This document shows, one piece after another, positions 11,089 through 20,279 of a stretch of DNA of 64,000 nucleotides. The stretch's first letter is position 1. Each line of letters opens with the position of its first letter. The DNA is from Zygaena filipendulae (Eukaryota > Arthropoda > Insecta > Lepidoptera > Zygaenidae). Below the pieces are notes generated by a model, which was not told the origin of the DNA, did not search any database, and saw only the letters and a list, made by a program, of their open reading frames with translations. The DNA is taken from the NCBI GenBank assembly GCA_907165275.2, contig OU015660.1, positions 8,186,501-8,250,500 on the forward strand. Reading direction: 5' to 3'. Position numbers and translations under genes: made by a program.

Positions 11089-12346
11089 CTAGATTCGCCC
11101 TGTGCGCGAGCTGCGAGCAGCTCGCGTTTCCGAGCCAGGGCCGAAACAATTTCCCCATACAAACAACTAATGTTCGGCGGCCATCTTGAAAAATGACGCA
11201 ATCGAAAAACTGATTCGATATTCGGCATCAGCGACCCCAAAAACCCCCGGATGCCGAACTTCACCCGGATCGGATCAACTTTTTTTTCGGCCGCCATTTT
11301 GAATCCGCCATTTTGGATTTTTACCACGCCAGGCGGTTGCCCCCCATTGACCTCTATGACATTTGTTTGAGCACCCCCCATCAGACTCCTATAGTTTCGG
11401 AGATAATCGAGTTTGAATTTTGTTCGGCGGCCATGATTTTTTCCGCCATTTTGAAAAAAAAGTTTCACTATTGAAATTTGCCCAAGGTGTGGAACAAACT
11501 TTGTAACTAACAGTTTTACTTTTGATGGATAGTTTCGGCGGGCAGTCAACTCACTACCTGATGAGGAGCAGGAATCGAAGATGTCACGGTTTTCCCACAA
11601 TCACAGAAACCTCCTTTCCACATCTTAAATACATTATATCGACCTAGAGATGCTCCTTCTGGGAGAACAATTATGCTTAACTTTTTTTCGCCAGCCATTT
11701 TGAATTCGTCCGCCATCTTGGAATTATTTATATCCCGATAGAAGAAGATAGTGCACCACCAACTGTACAAACTTTTTTTCAATACCCACGGCCGATAGTT
11801 TCCGAGCCAGGGCCGAAACAATTTCCCCATACAAACAACTAATGTTCGGCGGCCATCTTGAAAAATGACGCAATCGAAAAACTGATTCGATATTCGGCAT
11901 CAGCGACCCCAAAAACCCCCGGATGCCGAACCTCGCCCGGATCGGATCAACTTTTTTTTCGGCCGCCATTTTGAATCCGCCATTTTGGATTTTTACCACG
12001 CCAGGCGGTTGCCCCCTATTGACTTCTATGACATTTGTTTGAGCACCCCCTACCTGACTCTTTTAGTTTCGGAGATAATCGAGTTTGAATTTTGTTCGGC
12101 GGCCATGTTTTTTGCCGCCATTTTGAAAAAAAAGTTACACTATTGAAATTTGCCCAAGGTGTGGATGAAATTTAGTTAGAAACGTTTTCACTTTCGATGG
12201 ATAGTTTCGGCGGGCAGTCGACTCACTACCTGATGAGAAGCAGGAATCGAAGATGTCGAGGTTTTCCCATAATCACCGAAACGTCCCCTCTACATGTTCC
12301 ATACATTATATCAACCTAGAGATGCTCCTTCTGGGAGAACAATTAT
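11089..12346 (-). mobile_element. Composite Helitron-like element, copy 2
   Basis: It abuts copy 1. The same terminal block recurs: CTAG at 11089-11092 and the hairpin at 11105-11126. The hairpin is then fused to M3 (11127-11335), unlike copy 1 where M1 follows. The order is M3, M1 (11336-11673), M2 (11674-11797), M3 (11798-12007), M1 (12007-12346). Module copies are nearly identical, which suggests recent shuffling or gene conversion. A 184-codon minus-strand frame (11046-11600) runs straight through the hairpin and is judged incidental. Confidence 0.65.
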
Positions 12347-12357
12347 GTCAATGAGTG

Positions 12358-12550
12358 AGTGGTAATCCAGCTTTATATATTATAATTATGATTACACAGG
12401 TATATACGATACTATAGATATAGAAACACGCCCAGCTGGAAAGTGGAACCTGTGTTCATCACACAAATTCCACCCCTCCGGGAGTCGAATCCGGAACCTC
12501 TTAATTAACCCTACCCGCTGGTGACCTACTGTGCCAATCGGGCCATCACC
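12358..12550 (-). mobile_element. tRNA-derived SINE (family T), diverged copy
   Basis: It is the minus-strand relative of the SINE at 50036-50305. It keeps the reverse complement of the B-box region (GGGAGTCGAATCCGGAACCT), TGTGTTCATCACACAAATTCC and the CTGGAAAGTGG block. The 3' half is replaced by AT-rich sequence. Confidence 0.7.
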
Positions 12551-13204
12551 ATGTAAGTAAATGCACTTTATTTAAAAATCGGTCGGGAAAGTATCAATTG
12601 ATCCGATTGTAATCAAACTTTGGTATGTTATTCTGCATGCAAAGGTTCTTGACTTAAAGAGTTCTTGCAGTAATTCCTAAAGTGGTACCTACTGCTGGTA
12701 ATAAATAGAACATCTTTTATTTCCTACTTCACACTAACCTGCATAATTGGTGTTGAACTGAACAACGTATTCGTAGCTGGTCGCCCACGAGGTTTATTAC
12801 AAGTTTCTAACTTCATTAGCAAAGTGGTGAAGTTCATTAAACGAAGGCGTTATCGCTACCGTTGCCTTCAGGTAAACACAATGTTCTTAAGTTTTCTCTT
12901 AACTCACGTGTTTGCAATTTCCACGGATGATTTACTTCCTTCTTGATTGCAAGTTAATGTGCAGAAATTTCGGAAAACTACAGAAGTAAAAGTTCATGGC
13001 TTTTGCCAATACTGGCTTTTATCTACTGGCCAATATAGTACCTACTGGCTAACTACTTTTTACCACAAAAAATAATATTTAAATAGGTAAAATTTAAATC
13101 TTTGGAACCACTAAAACGATTCTAAAAATCTTTCGCTGGTAGGAAGGTAAAGTATCTGCGGGCATTTATCCTGATACGAATTGATCCGTGTTTTGTCGAA
13201 ATAA
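12551..13204. other. No recognisable feature
   Basis: AT-rich sequence with no supported feature. Confidence 0.4.
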
Positions 13205-13270
13205 ATGAAATTTATTATTATTATTATTACGGCAAAATTTACGGACGTGAAATCGCGGAGCAACAGCTAG
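13205..13270 (+). mobile_element. (ATT)n LINE-type tail joined to a Helitron 3' end
   Basis: AATAAATGAAATTTATTATT leads into a short (ATT)n run, the usual tail of several lepidopteran LINEs. Directly after it sit ACGTGAAATCGCGGAGCAAC and a terminal CTAG at 13267-13270, a truncated Helitron 3' end. Which inserted first cannot be told. Confidence 0.5.
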
Positions 13271-14417
13271 CGTTCCTATAAAGTTTAGCATAACCTTTTC
13301 CTAATCTAGCATTCGTTTACAAGTTCATATATAGGACCCTTAGTCTTAGGACGACTTGTCACCGGCACTAATAACAAAAGCTGTATTGAGTGAAATTAAA
13401 CTGGAATGAAGTCTGTAATAGCTTAATCGAGTTCAACTGAAAATTCAACCCAAATGGGGCCAAATTAATTCCCCATTAATTACCTAAACAGTCAAAAGTT
13501 AGTCGACCGTTAACTTCTAACTTTCGATGGCAGTATAATACTGTAATTTTTATGCTTCTCATATGATAAAAAAGTGTAAAAGTATATTTCATTACGTACG
13601 TTCTAGCTGTATGCTAATGTTTGTTTTTCCGGGTGTATTTCGAAACTGCCTTTTTTCCGGGAGTGAAAATGTTTATCTGTCCCATTCTAGGACCTAAAGT
13701 TTACTACCTTTTGGTCTTGTTTCAATACAGACCTCAGTGATAACAAACACACTCATACACATACCTACACTTTACAAGTTTTACGTATTTTATGTATTTA
13801 TTAGGGTTGCTCATCAAAACAAAAAAGAAATAATAAAGAAGCTTAAATGTTCCATTCGTTGAACGAAACTAACATAAATGAGTGGTTTGTTAGTTCTCAT
13901 ACCTACATAATGGGAGGTATAAAGTATGAAGTCATTGCGAAAACACTTATCCGCGTAATTCAGGGCTAATTAAGTCTCGTGTGTCAGTAACAAGAAGGCG
14001 AGGGAGTGTAAAGGACTGTCGCAACCAAAGAGAAGCAACATGGTATGTGAAATGGGGATAATTAAGTCATACTTTTCAAATTTGCGTCAGTTTGAAAATA
14101 TTCAACGTTCATACACTTCAACTGTTGCCATGATAAAATTTTCAGCAACAAGTTTACGGTAAAATGAATGACATTTTTTAAAGAGTTATCATCAGAGAGG
14201 GCCACCTCGGTAAATTAAGACAAATCTTTAGAAAAAATTATATTCGTAACTTTCTCACTCACAAGATAGCTTGATTCTACGGTAGCCACTGAAAATCAGC
14301 GTCGTGGAACTTAATGCCAGGGCATAATGCTGAGTGGCAGCCATTTTGGTACCAAGTACTATACTAGTTTAAGACTCACGCTTGCACCTATTTTATTTTT
14401 ATAGTATCAATTTTTTT
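13271..14417. other. No recognisable feature
   Basis: AT-rich sequence with no supported gene or repeat. Confidence 0.4.
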
Positions 14418-15430
14418 TTCTATTCTATTCTATTCTATTCTATTCTATTCTATTCTATTATATTCTATTCTATTCTATTCTATTCTATTCTATTCTATTC
14501 TATTCTATTCTATTCTATTCTATTCTATTCTATTCTATTCTATTCTATTCTATTCTATTCTATTCTATTCTATTCTATTCTATTCTATTCTATTCTATTC
14601 TATTCTATTATATTCTATTCTATTCTATTCTATTCTATTCTATTCTATTCTATTATATTCTATTCTATTCTATTCTATTCTATTCTATTCTATTCTATTC
14701 TATTCTATTCTATTCTATTCTATTCTATTCTATTCTATTCTATTCTATTCTATTCTATTCTATTCTATTCTATTCTATTCTATTCTATTCTATTCTATTC
14801 TATTCTATTCTATTCTATTCTATTCTATTCTATTCTATTCTATTCTATTCTATTCTATTCTATTCTATTCTATTCTATTCTATTCTATTCTATTCTATTC
14901 TATTCTATTCTATTCTATTCTATTCTATTCTATTCTATTCTATTCTATTCTATTCTATTCTATTCTATTCTATTCTATTCTATTCTATTCTATTCTATTC
15001 TATTCTATTCTATTCTATTCTATTCTATTCTATTCTATTCTATTCTATTCTATTCTATTCTATTCTATTCTATTCTATTCTATTCTATTCTATTCTATTC
15101 TATTCTATTCTATTCTATTCTATTCTATTCTATTCTATTCTATTCTATTCTATTCTATTCTATTCTATTCTATTCTATTCTATTCTATTCTATTCTATTC
15201 TATTCTATTCTATTCTATTCTATTCTATTCTATTCTATTCTATTCTATTCTATTCTATTCTATTCTATTCTATTCTATTCTATTCTATTCTATTCTATTC
15301 TATTCTATTCTATTCTATTCTATTCTATTCTATTCTATTCTATTCTATTCTATTCTATTCTATTCTATTCTATTCTATTCAATTCAATTCTATTCTATTC
15401 TATTCTATTTTATTCTATTCTATTCTATTA
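14418..15430. repeat. (TATTC)n pentanucleotide array, about 1 kb
   Basis: Roughly 200 copies of TATTC in a row. Only a few units differ: TATTA near 14460, 14610 and 14655, AATTCAATTC at 15381-15390 and one TATTT at 15410. Variants sit mostly toward the edges and the core is uniform, the pattern of replication slippage or unequal exchange. A 349-codon frame (FYSIL repeats) spans it only because the unit has no stop in that frame. It is not a gene. Confidence 0.97.
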
Positions 15431-16738
15431 AATTTACTTATCTACTGAGACTAACGTACCTAATTAGAGAAAAATTTAGCAACATAACATAAATAAAAAT
15501 GTTCAAAGGTGCCATTTGTTTTACCAATCGATCAACCGTCAGCTAGAGTTTTCAATTATTTCGACTAAGTTTGTACAGACCCTAACGACTCGAAAGCTAC
15601 AGTACAAGTTACATTAAAATTTCAACTCCAACGAAGAGTAACGTCTAATTAGACACAACTCTTTGATGCATGCTTAATTAGGTTTCGTGTTGAAAAGCAC
15701 ATAAATTGAACTCACGAGTGTTTAATTTTGTTATATTAAATATGAGTATCATCAGTAGTGATTTTATCATTAAAAAAATCAATTTTCGTCGAAGCGTTTG
15801 AAGGCTTTCTTTTACGGGTGATTTTAAAACAATTATAACTATTGTTTACTGCATTATATTCAACTTTATATTGTAAAATGTTGTTATTTTGCTGCAAAAG
15901 ACAAAGGAAATACGTTTTTTTATAACTAACTTCGTTTTGTAATGAACATGAAACGCTCTCGTTCTTCTCTTTAACCGGATATCCGGTTTCCTCATCAGTG
16001 CGCGTCCGCTCGCTGCCTTGTTTTGCGGAAAATTCTCGATTCACATGAAAAGTTTTATAGTAATAACGATACAATACCTACAAATCATCAATTCTCACCA
16101 ATTCAATATCTTTTGTTAGTCGATAGAAACCTTTTGAAACGTACAGCTTATGTAATTTTAGCTTTTTAATAAAATATCATTTTGTGAATACGTTCTTTTT
16201 TCAAACTTTTAAATTGAATTTCCTTTCTTTCAGTTTTACTATCTCTTCATTATAAGCAGACATAGGTGCCTACCAAAAAAAAAATTCTTAACTTTAGCTT
16301 TTAATGATGGAGTTCGTACAAATTAACTTTTACCTTTTTAAATAAAACCTAATTTTGAATTGATAAGTTCTTGCGCCATTAATTCCGAACATGAGTTAAC
16401 TCAGTGGGGGCGCGCAAATTACATCAGTCTTATTTCGGAAACTGGAAAATTCCGAAATGTTTCCGGGATTTTTTACTGACTTCATTTCCTTCTGGTGTCT
16501 GAACTTCCGAATTAGGGGAAATCGAGTTTGCCGTTAATTCTCCTCGTAGGCGTTCGATCACCCTAATTTGGGGAAATTCCATTGACTATAGGACTTTCCC
16601 ACGTAACACCTGTTACTAACGTCTATACGCCTACGTTACTGGCATATAGATTGATACTCATACACACAATATATAGATCGATTGAGTGAAGAAATAGTTG
16701 TATATGAATAACGTAAAATATAAAATGCAATACCTATT
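15431..16738. other. No recognisable feature; one orphan ORF
   Basis: A 112-codon minus-strand frame at 15736-16074 is the longest non-repeat ORF here. It is lysine- and asparagine-rich and has no motif that I recognise. No splice or poly-A context clearly supports it. Confidence 0.3.
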
Positions 16739-16952
16739 TCTCTACTAATATTATAAGTGCGAAAAATAACTCTGTCTGTCTGTATGTCTATCTGTATGTC
16801 TGTTACGCTCTCACGCCTTAACGGCTCAATCGATCATCATGAAATTTTTCATACACGTTGTCAGGAGTACAGAGAAGGACATAGGGTACTTTTTGTCTCA
16901 GAATTCCTGCGGGAACTCCCAACTTATCGCTGAAACCGCGGGGAACAGCTAG
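16739..16952 (+). mobile_element. Helitron-like element, complete, subfamily A
   Basis: It starts TCTCTACTAATATTATAAG, has an imperfect (TGTC)n microsatellite, CACGCCTTAACGGCTCAATC, GACATAGGGTACTTTTTGTC and the 3' hairpin. It ends GGGAACAGCTAG followed by T. Confidence 0.88.
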
Positions 16953-17305
16953 TACCTACAATATAATTTATTTCACCAAAGATTTTTTTACAATATTAAT
17001 ATGTATTAGGTAAATAAGTAAATGGCAATGGCATTATAATATAATACAATATCTTCGGTAACTTTTTTCACTATGCAAATTATGATGATATGCTGGGCTA
17101 TAATAAATACATTTATTAATCTGGATGGCAATGCAAGTGCGATTAAATAGAAGAGAATCATTATAACTTAATTTATAAGGTTATTTTGTAACTGAGATTT
17201 TAAAAATTAACTAAAATATGACCCTCAGTGTTTGTTTGCCTCATAATATAGTATTTATTATCCGGTACATTTGTGTCGGATATGCATGAAATGTTACGTA
17301 CCTTC

Positions 17306-17455
17306 CAATGAAGCCGAGTGTTGACTAACAATGGACGCAATTTCGCCGGCGCGACACCCAGACGCGCTGCGGCGCCGGACGTGGCAGCGAATACGAAATG
17401 ACCTCCGATGACCACATTTGTAATTTTATTACCACCACGCCATACTTGTTATGAT
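17306..17455 (-). other. Candidate coding exon in a GC-rich island
   Basis: The minus-strand frame ending at about 17306 reads ...NVVIGGHFVFAATSGAAARL...VNTRLHWK. It is followed exactly by AAG|GTACGTAAC, a near-consensus splice donor. GC and CpG content is far above the flanks. No in-frame ATG is present downstream of the upstream stop, and the acceptor side is weak (TCATAACAAG near 17446). I do not recognise the protein. The plus strand also has a short ATG frame in the same island, so even the strand is uncertain. Confidence 0.3.
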
Positions 17456-18538
17456 AACGATAATGGCCAGAGTTTGTTACCGACGCCGCTACGGACCACG
17501 CGTGCCCCGGCTTACATGAGCTTCATAAATTTTTATGCAACCGTGCACTTTACCGCAACTATAATAATATACCTACTCTCATTAAAACTCTTACACGCTA
17601 AATGAACAATCCTGTATCATGATGACAGAAAGTTTTTCTTCATGAGAATAAAAAAAATGCTGTAAACTTTCAGGAGCAGTTGGTAAACCGGAATTTTATG
17701 TTAGTCGAGTTTCTCTGAACTTGCAAAAATTACATCCGAGGAATACATGTGTACGACAAAAGTTTGAAATGTCCACCCTAAAAGTCTCGGAAAAGCATTA
17801 TCCCTGTCCTAATCATGGTACAGTAGCATTTTATTATTCACAAAGGATACTCCCAAAAGGAAACTTTCTTGCTCTCCGAAATTATTTGCATCTAAAAGTA
17901 AGTACGAACTAGTTTTGGATCGAGGACAACAACAAAGTTGCTGCAAAACAAGACGAGAGTGTATTCCGAATGCAGATTATGTAGAGATTTGATACGGCGA
18001 AAGTCTCATTCAACTCCCGGCAAATTATTCGTGAAGAAAAATGATTTCTTGTCTGCCTTGGTATGTTACAAAGTACAATGGTAATTTTCTCACACAAAAG
18101 AGAAAACTTAGTTTGGTGGCAGAGGAAAAAATGATAACATTCGTTTTTATGGCACGTGATATTTTTTGACAAGGCGATTTATTGAAAAAGACGAACATCG
18201 TATAAGCATATCATATTCTTGAGTTGAATAAAAATGTTTCATCGTTCATCGCATTCATAATAAAAGCACAGATTTTTTTTTACGTTTAATTCAGTAACAC
18301 CATTTCATACAAATTTTATTTTCTTAAAGTGGCATCTCGAGTGGCATATCATCATAATATAAGTGAATTCATACTTATATTATGTACTCCATAGAGCAGT
18401 AAAAGCTGTGGTTAATAAAAAAACTATACTAATCGAAAAGAGATTCATCACAAAAAAAATGATGTACATTTATGTAGGTACCTACCTACGTATCTTCTGA
18501 TTTAATATCTTTTTTTTTTAATTAATCTAATTTTATTT
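17456..18538. other. Unassigned, with a 12-bp inverted repeat
   Basis: At 18353-18364 and 18373-18384 lies a perfect 12-bp inverted repeat (CATAATATAAGT, loop GAATTCAT). Otherwise I see no supported feature. Short ORFs here show no resemblance to known families. Confidence 0.4.
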
Positions 18539-19065
18539 ATTTATTTATTTATTTATTTAAGTACACAAAACAGATTGTAGTCATTACAATTTTTACTTAT
18601 TATAGTGTATTATTATATGTTCCGACCACAAACCAGAGATATGCATACCTAGAAAGACTAAAAAATATCGAGCAATGTACAAAGTAATATTTAAATTTAT
18701 TTTGATATTTATGGATCTCAGAAAAAATAGAACCACAATTAGCAAGTGCGACGGAGGTAGTCGTTGATATTTTTTAAGTATACCCTAAAATTACAATTAA
18801 AAACGTCCACATCTGCACCTTTAGCGACGAGCTCATTGTATTGGCGACACATCCGTACAACTGGATTGTAAAAAGATGTGTTGTTAGTGAATATCCGAAG
18901 TGAGAAGGTATTGGGACGTCGAGAGCGATAATTGGTGTTGAAATTCAAAAGTGATAGGATGTAAGGGCTATCGATCTGGTGGTGTATTATTTTATGTAGC
19001 AGGATCTGGTCTCTACACTTGCGACGGGTTTCTAAAGAGATCATTTAAAAAATTTTAAAAAATAT
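18539..19065 (-). mobile_element. Non-LTR retrotransposon, 5'-truncated 3' end
   Basis: The 101-codon minus-strand frame at 18739-19044 resembles the extreme C-terminus of a CR1/jockey-type ORF2: LETRRKCRDQILLHKIIHH, then DSPYILSLLNFNTNYRSRR, then TNNTSFYNPVVRMCRQYN, then DVFNCNFRVYLKN. A 3' UTR of about 180 bp follows. It ends in an (AAAT)n tail at 18539-18560, the mark of target-primed reverse transcription. The reverse transcriptase domain is missing, so the copy is 5' truncated and cannot move itself. The frame is still open over its whole length. Confidence 0.75.
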
Positions 19066-19127
19066 AGATAAGTTTTCATGAATAATTTCTTTGCAACACT
19101 ACGTTATTAAGTTTTATCACACGCAAG

Positions 19128-19250
19128 TCAATCCCTTACGATTTCACTCGCATTATTTTCGGCGGTCCCGTGGGAATTCCGGGAAGTAGGTACCTTTGTC
19201 ATTCAGGAACACTGGTTTCCTGTATAAAAAACTGTTAAGTAGTTTTTGAG
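19128..19250 (-). mobile_element. Degenerate Helitron copy
   Basis: GATTTCACTCGCATTATTTT, CCGTGGGAATTCCGGG and TTAAGTAGTTTTTGAG match the family on the minus strand. The end motifs are gone. Confidence 0.5.
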
Positions 19251-19257
19251 TTTATCC

Positions 19258-19375
19258 ATTATTTTATTTATTTATTCTTTATTGCACAGTATGTACAAAT
19301 GGCGAACTTAATGCCTTGCGGCATTCTCTACTAGTTAACCATTGGGTAGACAGAGAGATATAGAAGATGGGGTGT
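19258..19375 (-). mobile_element. LINE 3' end with stem-loop and (TAAA)n tail
   Basis: On the minus strand GTAGAGAATGCCGCAAGGCA continues into ...TTAAGTTCGCC, then GTGCAATAAAG and a (TAAA)n tail. The stem AATGCC/GGCATT encloses a GCAA loop. The same 3' UTR structure occurs at 53880-54058 and, with different stem bases, at 35694-35842. Confidence 0.7.
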
Positions 19376-19541
19376 GCAAACAAAACAATATATAATATAC
19401 TTAATACTAGATACTAATAATAATTAATAACTAAAACATAAAGACGCAATTTACTCACAATAAATACTATAACACATGCATATCCTACACATGTAGATAC
19501 AATAAAATACATACATAGATACATGTATATATATATATATA

Positions 19542-19802
19542 CTAGCTGTCGCCCGCGATTTCATCCGCGGTAATTTCGGAGTTCCCGCGGAAATTCCGGG
19601 AAAAAATTGTACCCCTGTCAGAAGCTTACGGTAATTAGCTGTTCCCCGCATTAATTCCGGGATTTTGGAATAAAAACTGTCCTATCTTTTAAGTTGGACC
19701 ATATTATAAATGGTTACAAAATTTTATCAAAATCCGTTCAGTAGTTTCGGAGTCAATCGCGGACAAACAACATGACACGTGATTTATATATATTATATTA
19801 GA
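19542..19802 (-). mobile_element. Helitron-like element, 'GTTGGACCAT' subfamily, with insert
   Basis: CTAG is at 19542-19545 and the 5' end is at 19802 with T beyond. The copy carries CTTTTAAGTTGGACCATATT and CAGTAGTTTCGGAGTC. Inside, at about 19634-19660, there is a second, partial Helitron 3' end (TTAGCTGTTCCCCGC), so the copy is nested or recombined. Confidence 0.8.
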
Positions 19803-19814
19803 TATATATATATA

Positions 19815-20001
19815 CTAGCTGTCCCCCGCGATTTCATCCGCGGTAATTTCGGAGTTCCCGCGGGAATTCCGGGATAAAAACTATCCTATCTTTTAAGTTG
19901 GACCATTTTATGAATGCTTACAAAATTTTATCAAAATCCGTTCAGTAGTTTCGGAGTCCATCGCGGACAAACAACGTGACACGTGATTTATATATATTAG
20001 A
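19815..20001 (-). mobile_element. Helitron-like element, 'GTTGGACCAT' subfamily
   Basis: A near twin of the preceding copy without the internal insert. CTAG is at 19815-19818, followed by CCCCCGCGATTTCATCCGCG. The 5' end is at 20001 inside (TA)-rich sequence. It is head-to-tail with the previous copy, 12 bp away. Confidence 0.85.
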
Positions 20002-20066
20002 TATATACATATACATACCATTACAAACAAACACAAAAAATATAATATTTTCTCTTTACAATATTA

Positions 20067-20279
20067 CTAGCTGTTTCCCGCGGTTTCACCCGCGTCAATG
20101 TAAGAAGGCCTTTCGGGAATTCCAGGATAAAAAGTACCCTATATCGTTCTCTGTATCTCTGACAACGTGTACCTAGGTACACAAAATTTCATGATGATCC
20201 GCTGAGCCGTTGAGGCGTAAAAGCGTAACAAACAAACAAATGGACAAACTCAGTTTTGAATTTATAATATTAGTATGGA
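20067..20279 (-). mobile_element. Helitron-like element, complete, subfamily A
   Basis: CTAG is at 20067-20070 with A before it, so T follows on the element strand. It has TTTCACCCGCGTCAATG, CATGATGATCCGCTGAGCCG, an (ACAA)n microsatellite and the 5' end TCCATACTAATATTATAAA. This is the third minus-strand copy in a row. Confidence 0.88.

Noticed and set aside
9850..12000. Several 69-184-codon minus-strand ORFs
   Set aside because: They follow the GC-rich modules of the composite Helitrons, run through the terminal hairpin and shift frame between module copies. No motif of Rep, helicase or any other protein is present.
14382..15431. 349-codon ORF of FYSIL repeats
   Set aside because: It is the translation of the TATTC microsatellite. 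Five is not a multiple of three, so all frames cycle through the same codons and none needs a stop.
15736..16074. 112-codon minus-strand ORF as a gene
   Set aside because: Low-complexity lysine/asparagine-rich translation, no motif, no clear splice or poly-A context. Kept only as an orphan ORF note.
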